Of a DNA stretch of 64,000 nt, positions 53,401-64,000 are shown piece by piece. The stretch lies in contig OZ024798.1 of NCBI GenBank assembly GCA_964017045.1, positions 31,424,347-31,488,346 of the forward strand, given 5' to 3'. The position numbers and the translations under genes are program-made. The stretch comes from Omphiscola glabra (lineage: Eukaryota; Mollusca; Gastropoda; Lymnaeidae). The first letter of the stretch is position 1; every line of letters starts with the position of its first letter. Under the pieces are notes generated by a model that was given only the letters and a program-made list of their open reading frames with translations, had not been told where the DNA came from and did not search any database.

Positions 53401-56254
53401 TTGCTTTGATTGAACTATTGTGACATTTCTGATTACAATTATTATATTATAGTTTCCATATTTATTTAAATAAAAGCTTTTGATGTAATTTCCGTGTGTG
53501 TGTGTTTGTGGGCTGTAAAATTTTGCACACAAAAAATTTAATGCTGTAAAACTTTGTACACGACCCAGCAAACCTTGGAGGGAACATTGCTTGCAGTCAT
53601 CCATATTAAAATAACACCTCAATGAAGGAAGAATTGTCTGTCAAAATAGACCACTGATGATAACGTAAAAGACATAGCATAATTTTTTATTCTAGATCCG
53701 TTTTATTAATTATTCTTGTTTTTAATTTAAATTTTTCCAAACCAATTTATTTATTTTCTTAAAGCATGCTAGTTGTTTTTTTGTTTTTTTTGTTGTATTT
53801 TTTAGATTGGAACAAAGACTGGAAACCTGGTCCTATACCTCGTACAGCAGAGGAACGAGCTGCTGCTGCCAAAAAGTATGGTCTCCGTCCAGAAGACTAC
53901 AATGTTTTATCTGAAGATGTTATAGGGGATTATCCTGGCCTTCCTCTTGTCGCAAAATCATGGAAAGATCCTTTTGAAGATTATGACTTCCCAGGAGAAA
54001 AGAGAAACTATGGTGAACCTGTAAGTTATTTCTAGTCAAATCAGATGACATCCCTGAAAAAAGTGTATGCCAAAAAGTTGATTTTGTTTCCATTGCATTA
54101 ATTTACCATTTTAGTATCTCCATATCTCTTATGATTACAATAATACTAGAAATCGCTTGTTCTAATCAGATTTACAGTTCGAAATTATAGATTCTTTGTT
54201 CTGGTGACATTTTTTAATCTTCTTCTCGTTTACAATAATTTACTTAAAATCGCCATGCCACCATATTTCTGTTCCTGTTTACAATCGAGGAGTCTACAAG
54301 ATCTCATAAATCTTTGTTTAAAATAACTGAAACTAATTCATAAACCTAAAAACTTGTCTGCCTCGGAACCAAAAGTTGTAGGTGAGCAAGTAAGCCTAGC
54401 TAAACATATACTACTACTACTAGTTTTAGTATTTCAAAGAGTAAATGTAATTTCAAATATTTAATATTCTTTAAGTTTAGATAATTACCATTATTACTGT
54501 CATCAAGTTAAAGAAAAAGATAAGAATAATCTAGATAGAGTGAATTTGGACAAAATGTGTGGGGCAAAAAGAATAAACCATGTTGGATTTTTTAAATTTA
54601 TAATTGAAAAACAAGGTTAAAAAGTGCCTTGCAAGCCTGGTATGTTGGGATCTGAAAAAGTTGTTAATATTCTTGCTTGTGACAGTTAAACATGATCAAA
54701 TTCAAGAAAATGTGTGCAAGCAGTGTGTGCTTGTGTTGTGTGTTTGACAATGATCAGCATATTATTAAAAGTGGATATTGTTAATCATGGATTCACTGGG
54801 TTATCTTAATAGGAAAATCTTTTTAAAATCAAGTAGTCTTAAAATATGACTACAAAAATTGAAATTCCAAGAACATTGCTTTCTTATTCTTGTAAAACCT
54901 ACACCGTAGAGAGGCTAATATTTTCTTTTAAATATCATCTGGATTTTGATATTTCCCATTTCTTTTAAATTCACTAAACCAAGTGTTAATTCCATTTTAA
55001 TAATATACTAACATTGTACACATTAAATTTGAGAAGTACTGGTAATACATTTTTGCTAAAATTAAAATCTTTTAAAAATTCCCTAACCACAAATTAAAAA
55101 ACAGATGTTGAAAAATTGTAAGAGTCTAATAATCGCTATTTTTTTTTCAGATTCATCCCGACGATGATATAATAGGACAAGATTTGTGGGATCCTAATGC
55201 TGATGGAAGATACACCTAGTGAGTTTTTCTTTATAACTTGTATATATTCCTAAATCAAAAACAGTTTTTATCTGCTGTCATTACAAAGTACCAGGGCATC
55301 CTTGGGGTGTTATATTGACAATTAAATGACTTGAAATGTATTATTAGTGCCTTGATTGCCTTATTTAACTTTCAGAATTAAAATGTAATTAACATGTTTG
55401 TAATGTATTCAGTGTCATTAAGAAATGGTATTCATTTACAACGGAATGTTAGTTGTATCAATACTCAAAACTCTTTGGCTTTATGATTTTCCTGAAACTT
55501 AGCATTTTAATTAATGTAAATAGCAGTATTAAGGCATTGAAGAAGTTTGTATGATTGTAATGTTTTATTTGCTGTTTCTTTTGGTTATTTTGAGGGGTTA
55601 GTCTTGACGTATATGTATAATAATTATGTTTATTTTAACAACAAAAATTTTTCTTTTTCTCTTAGTGGTCAAGTTGTTACTTTCTTTTTATTGATATTTG
55701 GAGGGTTTTTGGCTGCATGGAAAATTTTAGCACCATATCCATACTTTCTACCACAGGTTTGTATATATTTCTCTATGCTACAACCACTGTGCAATAAATG
55801 TCTCTAAAAAAAAAAAGCCAATTTGTTGGAATGAATAAAAATGATACATAAAAGTTGTATATAGTATCATCTTAAAATAGATTATTTTTTGTATTCAGTA
55901 TCTTAGTTCAGTCTTTTTGTGTTATGTAAAGCTTGAGTTAAACACCACATAATCTGTGAATAGAGAGTGTTATGAAATTCTTAGCCTTTTTAAAAATAAT
56001 GCTTGATAGTTGGTCATATGAAAAATGTCTACATTCATAGGAGCCATAATGATCAATAAATTGATAGTGGGCCCTTAATATATAGAAGAAGAAGGTCAGC
56101 TTGCAACAAGTTATGATCATTTATCTTTACTTTACAGATGCCCAAGCAGTACCCGTTTAATAACTTGTATTTGGAGAATGGAGGGGACCCAGCTTTAGAG
56201 CCAGAGATAAAACATTACACTTTTGAACCAGCAGATGAAGAAAGTGTTGATTAA
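47454..56254 (+). CDS. NDUFB8: NADH:ubiquinone oxidoreductase subunit B8 (complex I), 5 coding exons
   Basis: Coding exons: 47454-47559, 53806-54020, 55151-55218, 55666-55756, 56138-56254. They join in phase to 597 nt, 198 aa (human 186). The N-terminus [20 protein letters not shown] is basic and hydrophobic, a mitochondrial presequence. Then come [20 protein letters not shown] and DYPGLP (both NDUFB8 signatures), a single membrane helix at about residues 133-152 ([16 protein letters not shown]) and the tail [16 protein letters not shown], almost identical in vertebrates. It is an accessory single-pass subunit of the complex I membrane arm. The 6.2-kb intron 1 is packed with transposon debris. 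The ATG at 53766 before exon 2 is intronic; the acceptor TTTTTTAG precedes 53806. Confidence 0.96.
47815..48014. mobile_element. YY1-box repeat copy in NDUFB8 intron 1
   Basis: Three telomere-like units 'agggatagatttagggttca', then a spacer, then caaccaagatggcagccatg and the end 'gacccatctcgaaatttacc'. It has the same orientation as the copy at 46800-46975, so direct copies bracket the bidirectional promoter. Confidence 0.65.
48015..49519. other. NDUFB8 intron 1, unremarkable AT-rich part
   Basis: No recognisable coding exon, transposon terminus or tandem repeat was seen in this stretch. Confidence 0.5.
49520..49670. repeat. Fragment of the Harbinger-like element interior
   Basis: It shares ttagaaaactgtgac, aatgtaaaatgg.cacaaca and catttttc with 21590-21725 in the same order; the TIRs are missing. 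Confidence 0.6.
49985..50630 (-). mobile_element. Penelope-like element 3' end with GIY-YIG domain
   Basis: The minus-strand frame 50609-50085 encodes a GIY-YIG-type endonuclease fragment: [20 protein letters not shown], then [16 protein letters not shown] and [17 protein letters not shown]. Penelope-like retroelements carry such a domain after their reverse transcriptase, which is absent here. The coding part is followed by a 3' region containing ribozyme-like boxes (50029-50051). Confidence 0.75.
50029..50051 (-). ncRNA. Hammerhead-ribozyme-like core in the Penelope-like 3' region
   Basis: The minus strand reads CTGACGA, then AGGCTTCCTGCC, which can fold as a GGC/GCC stem, then GAAA. This is the order of the hammerhead core CUGANGA - stem II - GAAA. 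Stem I and the cleavage-site strand are not convincing by eye. Penelope-like elements are known to carry hammerhead motifs. Confidence 0.45.
50907..51101. repeat. 98-bp tandem duplication
   Basis: Two units begin ttcattggcgtattaatata at 50907 and 51005 and share gggagttactcatccacag. They differ by small indels and a few substitutions. Located in NDUFB8 intron 1. Confidence 0.9.
51928..53310 (+). pseudogene. Decayed ZNF862-like hAT transposase gene in NDUFB8 intron 1
   Basis: Fragments in different plus frames keep the expected order: a zinc-finger/TTF-like start with C-x2-C and [17 protein letters not shown] near 52170-52220; the core [28 protein letters not shown] and [18 protein letters not shown] at 52590-52800; and a hAT C-terminal dimerisation-like segment [20 protein letters not shown] near 53125-53185. 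Stops and frameshifts separate them and another element (52306-52459) is inserted, so it is not functional. Confidence 0.8.
52306..52459. mobile_element. Small hAT-like MITE nested in the hAT relic, 8-bp duplication
   Basis: Begins CAGGCCCGCATCT and ends AGGTGCGGGCCT(G). The flank GAGACAAG occurs directly on both sides (52298-52305; 52459-52466 if the final G is shared). An 8-bp duplication and CAG/CTG ends fit hAT. Confidence 0.7.
56038..56098 (+). repeat. Second copy of the taggagccataatgatcaat / (AGA)n repeat
   Basis: It matches 17866-17937 up to the AGA-triplet tail, just before NDUFB8 exon 5. Confidence 0.55.
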
Positions 56255-56613
56255 AATCTTACCACAACTCAAAAGGAAAAGCTGATTTTCAATTTGTTTG
56301 TTATTGATAAGGCAGGACTAGAAGAATGTTCATTTGTCTGGTTACAATATTATAAGCCTAAATGTTATAGTATCATTGACCTAGGTAAATAATAGATGCT
56401 ACAGAAAAGTATTCCTTATGGCTTTGAAATTAGTTAAATCTGTGAACACAACCAACATTATGAATGGTAGCCATACTAACATATTTCCAATAGCACTAAT
56501 AGGATAGGATCCTTGTTTGTAAATGTATATAAATGTAAAGCCAAACTTAAATGTTTAAACTTGCGTGTGAGATGCAAATTTGTAAATTAAGTCATGTTCT
56601 GTACCAGGCAATG

Positions 56614-56619
56614 AATAAA
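56614..56619 (+). terminator. NDUFB8 poly(A) signal (AATAAA)
   Basis: The AATAAA lies 360 bp after the NDUFB8 stop codon, in the context caatgaataaaatatttgaa, and is the most plausible end of the transcript. Confidence 0.6.
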
Positions 56620-57139
56620 ATATTTGAATTAAACTGTTATTCTGAGTCCTTTATTCAAATTATTTGATAACTTTGTGGCTCTTTTTATCAAATAAAAGTG
56701 AAAAATAAGTCTAATATTTTATATGTAAACTAGTTGCTATATTAACTTTTTTTTGGATAAGTGTTACAGATGGAATTAATTACTTGTCATATGTTTAAAC
56801 AGATAAAACTAAATATTTCAACAACAAAAAAAATGATTAATTTTGTCAGAGTTACTGAATTGTCCATAGTTTGGAATAATCTTGTATACTTTTTGGAATA
56901 ATGGTCTCAGTCCAAATATTTGCAGCTTTCTATGCCATGCAGTTCACATCTAGAGGATAGATTTGTATTAAATAGGGGATTATCACACACAAATAAAACA
57001 ATTTAAAATATATTTTGGCCCATTCCTATTTGTTTCTCAATCCATCTTAACCTCATCTCTCCTATTTCCAATATTTGTATATGGATTGTTGGGAGCTGGT
57101 GACATCAGTTCTGACATTTAAATTAAACTGGAAAGTGGT

Positions 57140-57242
57140 AGATTTAGCCTAATGCTGTGCCGAGCTAAAGATTAGATTTAGCCTAATGCTGTGCCGAGCT
57201 AAAGATTAGATTTAGCCTAATGCTGTGCCGAGCTAAAGATTA
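57140..57242. repeat. 34-bp tandem repeat, 3 units
   Basis: Three essentially identical units, agatttagcctaatgctgtg plus ccgagctaaagatt. The near-identity indicates recent amplification. Non-genic region. Confidence 0.95.
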
Positions 57243-57506
57243 CGATAATTTTACAGTAATGTCTAGTATCCATGGAGGTGTACAGCGAGTTGAGTAGCTA
57301 GAGTTTGGGGGGGTGGGTCCTTAAATTTTCCGCGCCTAATTCACAAATATAAAGTACTTAAGTAACGTATATGGAGTGGGAAAACACAATTTCGGTTGGG
57401 GGGGGGGGGGAGAAATTTTTGGTTATGTTGTACCGAAAAGAAACGTTTTTTGTCAAAGACATACATAAAGATAAATTGGTCCCCTGCTTAGACTGTATTA
57501 CTTAGA

Positions 57507-57735
57507 GTCAGTTAACACGATCAAATTCCTTTCAAATTTACGTCACATTTTTGTATGAACGCACTATGTTGTGCGTGGTGGTTTCTTTCTATTGTTTTTT
57601 TTTTTGGTGGGGGGGGGGGGACAAAAATGAGAATTTGATCAAATAGTAAGTTGAAAGTTGTGACAAGGCTTCATACAAAAAGCACACATCAAATGTATGA
57701 ACGAAAATTTGATAAGAATTTGATCGTGTGAACTA
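57507..57735. mobile_element. Small inverted-repeat element of unassigned family
   Basis: The left end AGTTAACACGATCAAATTC is mirrored by the complement AGTTCACACGATCAAATTC at the right end; tttgtatgaacg is also repeated inversely inside. No clear target duplication was identified. Confidence 0.6.
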
Positions 57736-57779
57736 TACCAGTAATCAATCTGTTAATCGTCGTCAAATTGATCTAGACC

Positions 57780-58450
57780 ACTTAAATAATCGTAGTCGTG
57801 GTGTGGCTGATTCTGTCTGTGGGTGCGCACATGGCTGATGAGACCATTTCTGGCAGTAATGTTTTTGTGCAGTAGGGGCATCCCCAGGTGCAAGGGGCAT
57901 ATCCAGGTGCAAGGGGCATCTCCAAGTGCAAAATTAACACGAGCTTTTCTATTGTTGTCTTCTGTGGTCTGCAGCAGCTGTTGCGCGGAGCCTTTCCCAT
58001 GTGTCGTCTGGGTTTATAAAGAAAGCTTTCAGTGAGGCTTTTAGGTTGTCTGAAACGTTTCTCCCGTCCATCAGCATACCGCCTTCCATTGTCGAGCTCG
58101 CCATAAAGTATTCTTTTGGGAAAGCGGTCGTCGGACATTCTCACAACATGATTAAAATGGTATAGAAAATAGGTGCTGTGGAGACCTGCCTGGCTCCAGT
58201 ACCTCGGTGTCTCGGACCCTTTCTTGCCTTTTGGTGTTGGGGATTTCTGGTGTTCTTTCGTGTGTAAGTTGTTCAAATTCCTTGCATGGCGTTGATAGAA
58301 CGTCCATGAAACACATCATCGCCTTTCAAAATTGATTTTAGTTTAAGTGCTGATACCTCTCCTGGTCAATACGCTCTTAGACAGACGTTCCGTAGATTTC
58401 ACTGACCATTGCACACTGAATTCGAAGGTACATCTTATCATCGATGATTA
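57780..58450 (-). mobile_element. Decayed LINE C-terminal region
   Basis: The minus-strand frame contains HVVRMSDDRFPKRILYGEL and DGREKRFRQPKSL, the tail typical of many molluscan jockey/RTE-like LINE proteins, where a conserved W-G-H-x-x-R-M block precedes such sequence. Only the end of the protein survives. A short repeated gtgcaaggggcat motif lies in it (57887-57930). Confidence 0.65.
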
Positions 58451-58499
58451 GCATGATGCCACTCAAAAATGAATATTCTAATTTTCATGCTCTCACCCA

Positions 58500-58671
58500 G
58501 AGTCGTCATTTGGGTAGGGGCAGGGTGGGGCATTCCCCCCCCCCCCCGAATTTGCAGGTTTTATTTAAATTGCTATGTAGGTACTGTGGCGCCCCCAGTA
58601 ATAAACAACTTAAGCCAACCAAGTTTTGGTTTTGCCCCCCCCCCCCCCGAAAAAAACTGAAATGACGCCCC
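58500..58671. mobile_element. Small inverted-repeat element with C runs
   Basis: The left GAGTCGTCATTTGGG and the complement of the right end (AGGGGCGTCATTTCAG) form an imperfect inverted repeat. Flanks gctctcaccca (58489-58499) and gctcccaccca (58672-58682) are an 11-bp near-perfect direct repeat, so this is a discrete insertion. Confidence 0.6.
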
Positions 58672-59159
58672 TGCTCCCACCCATCAAATTTGTATGTGAT
58701 ATAACGATGCTTTAAAACTTTGAATACATGCTTATAATATTTATTGGTAGCTCATCACTGACAAACTTTTGCAAAATGTTCCCATATTATCGTATACAAT
58801 TAACTTTAACATCACAATTCATGTTATACTTTAAAAGTCATTAAAAAATAATAAATTTAAGAAGATATGTCCAGTAGCTGCTAACAGTTACTTTAGAAGT
58901 TGATTATATACAATAACCGAAAATAGCACAAATCACAATGTCAATTATTTGTCTGCCGATGTAGATGTTGCTGAACACACTACAGAAAAAGGATGACTTG
59001 TTCACTTTTTTTAATGTTGTGGCTGTGTTTTTCTACTAATAGAAACAAGCATTAACAACTTACAAACTTCCCACGTTCCATTGGCCAAAAACGGTCATTG
59101 GTAATAATGAGGAGAGACTGCAATCAGGTTAGAAAAATGGAAATGGGCTAAATTAAGTA

Positions 59160-59990
59160 TGGGAAAGCCTGAAAAAAAAAACGATAAAAAACAGAAGTAA
59201 ATTAAAAATAAATAACAAAGCACTTAGCTGTAATGTAGTATCCGGGAGGTCAGCAAGAGGAATGTGACAGAACATAAGTATACGTTAGATATTAAAGACA
59301 GACAGAAGAGAGGGAATAAGTCCACAACGATTGGTCTTGACGAGGAGGGATCGAGGAGTTTTAAGATATAAGGGACAGTTTCCTTTGTACAAGCCGCTAT
59401 GTTGTCTACGCAATTGTTTGCACCTGCTGCTACGTGGTGTATATAGTGTATATAAGTGAAACAGGACGCCGACTCCCTGACAGGTGTATTGAACATCATC
59501 GTAATATCACGCAAGATAAGCAGTGTCCCGTCTCTAAATACTTCAATAGAAGCGACTTTTAAGGACTTGTGTACGGTATGTATTTTGTGATTGCGTGTTG
59601 TTTGGATAGTATTTGGGTAGATGTTGCTATTAAATGCTTGGTATTTTGTGACGTATTTTGAGCAAGTCAAAATGAAGTATTGTTGTGTAGTGTGTTGTGA
59701 TTGAGTAATGGCAGCAGTTGACAACGTAGTTTAGTTGTGCGGTTAATAAAGATACTTTCTTCTATGAATTCAATGATTTGTGTAGTTACTATGTCCCCAA
59801 ACAAACGAAGCTATCGAACCTGGTAAGATCGGGTTCGTAACATTTGGGTTAATGAGGATTTTATTATCAATGCAATCGTGTCTTGTAAAAACACACCAAA
59901 CCGGGTGAATTTGGAAAACAAGCGGATTCAGTCTTAAGGTGCCTTGACACCACATGACATGAATGTCATGTTCTCACTCACCTTTTAAAT
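59160..59990. mobile_element. Penelope-like element remnant with internally inverted 3' end
   Basis: On the plus strand at about 59430-59560 a GIY-YIG fragment is readable (YISETGRRLPDRCIEHHRNI, TQDKQCPVSKYFN) and continues at 59840-59970 (ENKRIQS, ALTPHDMNVM). On the minus strand, at 59360-59200, lies the 3' portion (LFPLFCLSLISNVYL), which should follow those on the same strand. So part of the element is inverted. Confidence 0.6.
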
Positions 59991-60437
59991 GTAAACCTTT
60001 TCTCCGCCCCTGAAGATGCATGTTAGGACCAAGGACATTGGATTTAGCATGTAGTGTAGCATCCTGACGTTGAATAACAGTTCTATTTAAATTTACTCTT
60101 AAAAGCAACTCCTAAAAGCAACTACGAAAAGCAGAACCTATTACAATAAATACTATTGGTAGAAAAAGAGCGACGTTGTCTACCTCATGAAACAAGATGC
60201 TCTTAAACTGTTAAACGAGCGGCATAGCTAAAAGGGCGACGATTTTCGGAAGGTGGCAGCTGTAAGTTCTGTGAGCGGCTTGTGTATTTGATAACTCCAA
60301 TGGGAAAAAGGGGTGGGATGTGGAGTACAGTTTCTATCAAAGTTTGAAAGGAGATAATAATATACAGAGATACATTTCGTTCACAATACCCAGTGCCAGG
60401 ATTAGCTTAAAATCATACAAAACGTGAAGACGCTTAA

Positions 60438-61001
60438 AGGGGCCGTCCATAAAGTACGTCACGCTATTTTTTGACAATTTTTACGCCCCTCAATCGCCTC
60501 CTTTCACAATCTGTCACAAATATCATACTCCCACCCCCCCCCCCTTTTTTTTCTAAAGGCGTCACATTATATTTGGACAATTTTTATCCCCTCATTTACC
60601 CCTTTTCACCATATTTCACAAATATCAGAACCTAGGAGCCGTTAGATTGGCAACATCGCTTCCCCAACCGTTGCACATATGCCAGTATATGGATGCAGCA
60701 ACGTACCGAACCAGAATCTTAAGTCCGTCACACTTTCGAACTAAAAAAATATTTTAAAAACGAATTAAAATTTATCTAAAACTCACTTCACTAATATAAA
60801 AGTGGCATCTTCTGTCAGGACGTGACCATTACACCAGAAAGTTCAACATCACTGTCAATTTATTTCAGGTTTTAATGGTATGATTAAAAGATTTGTGACG
60901 TCACACCATATTTACACCTCCTCTCCCCGTTTCACAAACTGTCGCGCTTTCTTAGACATCCCCTCCCATACGGAGGATGACGTACTTTCATGGATGTCCC
61001 G
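60438..61001. mobile_element. Non-autonomous PIF/Harbinger-like element, TAA duplication
   Basis: The left end AGGGGCCGTCCATAAAGTAC and the complement of the right end (CGGGACATCCATGAAAGTAC) form an inverted repeat, with TAA flanking both sides (60435-60437, 61002-61004). A similar single end (ggggcgtccattaattacgt) starts near 61391. Confidence 0.65.
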
Positions 61002-62282
61002 TAATTTGTCGTTTTCACATTTTGTCTTATTAAAGTCATGGATGGATCTGGGTTTGCCGAAAAAAGGAATTAATACTTTTTCATTGTCACTGAAAATGTG
61101 TCCTGTCATATGCCACGTAGACAGTCCGGGGATTCACCACTTGATACGTCCAGTAGTCTAAGGATGGTTGCGTTAAATGTGTTTTTTTATATGAGGGGGT
61201 GCAAATGCAAGGGACCGCACAAGGTAACACAACTCTAGCTACCCAACTGATGTTAACACCGTTTGAATTTGACATATCATTCATATGAAATTGAAGGTAT
61301 GAATTAACATTCATTATATTATATGTCTTTATACTTATAATGTTGATTTCACTTTTAGTTGTCTTCATTTGGGATGCTTAAGACACCTCGGGGGCGTCCA
61401 TTAATTACGTCAACAAAATAAGGGGGAGGGGGAAATGTTTGACAGTTGTTGACAAGGGGTAGGGGGATTGTCGAAAATTCTTCTTCTTATCTATATATAT
61501 CTGGTCCCCAGAATGTCGAAATTGGTACTTTCAGAACAGGGGGTATATATATAGATAAAGGTCCCTAGCGCTACGTTATACCAAATTAATCCTCACTCTC
61601 AATAACGTTACTATTACTAAAAAACACCAGTGGTTCAGACACAAATAATTATTTAATTACTACACTACAAAATATATATAGACTCATACAAATAGTAATA
61701 ATTAATATCGATACAATGAATGCTTTACTAATAGTACGATGTTATGATGCTGTACGTTCGGTGGAACGGTCGTCTCGGCTTGCCCTCTCTTGCCTGCTTA
61801 CTCGTCTTCTATACACACCGTCAGACTTTTACAGCACACCACAAAACCACTGGTCACTCAGCTGTGCAGGGGGTGGGGAGGAACTGCTCGCCACGCTCTG
61901 CTACCTCTACAACACTTTTGTTTGGGTCGTCTGCTGACCTTATCTCTTTAGTGCGTTACTCGCTCGTTATTATATGCCTTGTGCAATTACTGCGTCAGGG
62001 TTAAACTGTTAACCGCTGACGTCTTATACAGTACTGAGTTCTAGTCTACTGAGCTCTGCTATGGCATATGCTCCTATAGCCCTGAGCCTAATCTCATTTA
62101 ACTGACTGAACTGACTTACTAAATGTACTAACTTACTAAACTAACTACTAACTGGCTGTAAAGAGAATAATACATACAACTTAAGCTACACCTAAGAATT
62201 ACAGTCTTATCACAATATTACTAATTAATCATTCATATACATTCATATAACGTACTATTCTAACAATGACTTGATAACTAAA

Positions 62283-63320
62283 TAATAATAATAATAATAA
62301 AGTTCATTTGAAAAATCACGCTTCATCCCCAAAGGCTCAAAAACTAAGCTGGGAGATAATAACAAGCTGGAAAAGATTGTAGACATCATCATTCCAGCAG
62401 GTGTTTGCGAAATAGATGAGTTTTTAAATTTGTTTTGAAGGACTCCAGCGTCTGGCTGTTTTTGAGAGCGTCAGGAAGGGTGTTCCAAATGGTTGGGCCA
62501 GCAAATGCGAACGTGCGCTTTCCGTAAGTTTCAAGGCGAACACGCGGTATCGAGAGTTTGCCACTATCGGATGAGCGGAGCTGTTTAGTGGGTACATAAG
62601 GCGTCATGAGCGCTTGGAGATAGGACGGCGCCAGGTCATGCAAGCAGCGGTAGCACAGAGTTGCGATTTTGTACTCTATACGAGCGCGGACCGGCAGCCA
62701 ATGCAATTCTATCAGAAGAGTTTTAGCATGGTCGAATTTGCGTTTACGAAGAACAATTCGAGCCGCATTATTCTGTGCTTTTTGAATTTTATCAAGGAGC
62801 GTAGCTGGAAGACCCACCATGAGAGCATTGCAGTAGTCCATGCATGATAGCACGAATGCAGACACCAGCCTCTTTGATGCATCCAACGTTAAGAAGGGTC
62901 TGATATGACTAATTCTGCGCAGCTCTAAAAAAATCGCCTTGCAAATCATGTTAATGTGATTTTCCATAGTTAGTGTTCTGTCTAAGTAGACACCCAGGTT
63001 TCGCACTGTTTGAGCAAACTCAATCTGCACGCTTGAGAGAGTAAAGGATGGTGTATCTTTTAAAGATTTTAATTTTTGAGCGGTAGCAATGGGGATCACC
63101 TCAGTCTTTTCATCATTCAATTTGAGCTTGTTTATTGTTATCCAGTGCTTAACTGACTCCACTGTCTTCTGTGTCATATTTAGAAGCTGAGGGAGCTGAG
63201 AGGGGATCACGGATTTCTGAAGTTGGGTATCATCCGCGAACATGTGATATACCATGTCAAACTGCTTGATCACTGCACCCAGGGGCTGAACGTACATAGT
63301 GCAAAGCACCGGGCTTAAGA
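62283..63320 (-). mobile_element. CR1-like LINE, 5'-truncated, reverse transcriptase C-terminal half intact
   Basis: The minus-strand frame is open for 330 codons (63381-62389). Its true LINE part starts near LSPVLCTMYVQPL, contains MFADDTQL (the (F/Y)ADD catalytic box), VRNLGVYLDRTLTMENHI and the shared tail ending KHLLE. Endonuclease and the N-terminal half of the RT are missing. The 3' UTR ends in (ATT)n at 62283-62300. About 99% identical to 25049-25571 over the shared coding part. Confidence 0.9.
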
Positions 63321-64000
63321 CATAAATAATATATCCTACTAACAAAATGCTAACATTACAAACATGTGAAACTAACAACAATACTAATATTACTAACCCT
63401 ACGACACTTGATTAGACACACTCTAATACAATAGTCATAAGCCAGGCTCATACTTGTCTTGTCAATTACACTACCGTAATTACAGGGACGAGAGAGAACG
63501 ACTAACTGGCTTACAACTCTAATTATACTTGGATCCAGCTAACGCTGACCTGCGTCCAGCTAACGCTGACCTCTGGGTCATGCATATGATTCATATACTA
63601 TATGCTAATTTTTCGTTTGGTCAACCAATGGTTCACAAGCTGACCCTTGGTCCCAAGCTTGGTCACACGCTCTGGACATGGGCAGTGTTTCGCATAACTG
63701 ACCATTTTTCTGGTTGACTGGGAAACTTCCATTGTTTCTGACTATGAGTCATTATTATCATCAGTACTGGCCTAATTGAGTAGATCACGTGACAAGTGCC
63801 TGACAAGTGACCGGTAGGTTGTGTGAGCCAGCGGGTCTCACACAAGTGAGGACCAGCGGGTCTCAACAGGGATTTAGATTAGTTGACGTCAACAATCATG
63901 TTTTTTCTATTAATATTTTAATCTTAAAAATTTACTGGTTCTTACATGGTTAGATAAGGATGATGTTGACTTGTCTGCTATATCTGTTCCGCATGAACAT
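63321..64000. other. Window end, non-coding
   Basis: No coding exon recognised. A 21-bp direct repeat (atccagctaacgctgacct) occurs at about 63533 and 63554, and a short repeat agcgggtctca occurs twice at about 63830 and 63854. Confidence 0.4.

Noticed and set aside
53766..53805. Alternative NDUFB8 N-terminus starting at the ATG in front of exon 2
   Set aside because: This stretch is a polypyrimidine tract and AG acceptor; exon 1 at 47454-47559 supplies the presequence in the right phase.
55547..55807. 86-codon ORF as an independent gene
   Set aside because: It is NDUFB8 exon 4 with intronic read-through on both sides.

Overview
The window is an intron-rich, AT-rich animal nuclear locus crowded with transposable elements. 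The gene set, the intron structure and the repertoire of CR1-like LINEs, Penelope-like elements, tRNA-derived SINEs and many small DNA transposons fit a gastropod mollusc, probably a pulmonate snail. That placement is an inference; the sequence does not name the species.

I could assemble five protein genes from the sequence, with splice sites and codon phases agreeing at every junction of the four that have introns here. (1) The 3' end of a SHANK-type postsynaptic scaffold gene, + strand, 1-1568. (2) RABL2, a ciliary small GTPase, - strand, 9452-22154, 8 coding exons, 226 aa. (3) TMEM50A/B, a four-helix membrane protein, + strand, 24892-30251, 6 coding exons, 159 aa. (4) MRPS9 (uS9m), a mitochondrial small-subunit ribosomal protein, - strand, 33701-47185, 14 coding exons, 417 aa. 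(5) NDUFB8, a complex I subunit, + strand, 47454-56254, 5 coding exons, 198 aa.

Layout: SHANK and RABL2 converge tail-to-tail. RABL2 and TMEM50 diverge about 2.7 kb apart. TMEM50 and MRPS9 converge. MRPS9 and NDUFB8 are head-to-head with only 268 bp between start codons, so two mitochondrial proteins probably share a bidirectional promoter. From 56.3 kb to the end I see only transposon remnants and simple repeats.

The main observations are these. The tail-to-tail SHANK-RABL2 pair matches the human SHANK3-RABL2B arrangement at 22q13.33. A 194-bp hAT element with a perfect 8-bp target duplication at 23688-23881 looks like SPIN, a family known for horizontal transfer between animal phyla. A small inverted-repeat family carrying YY1/TISU-like boxes clusters around the MRPS9/NDUFB8 promoter. 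A Penelope-like 3' end carries hammerhead-ribozyme core boxes. Two LINE copies are almost identical, implying recent activity. A 31-bp near-copy of MRPS9 exon 3 lies in a neighbouring intron.

Limits: exons were deduced by reading and by protein-family recall. UTRs, transcription starts and transposon family names are inferences, and element borders not set by a target duplication are approximate.
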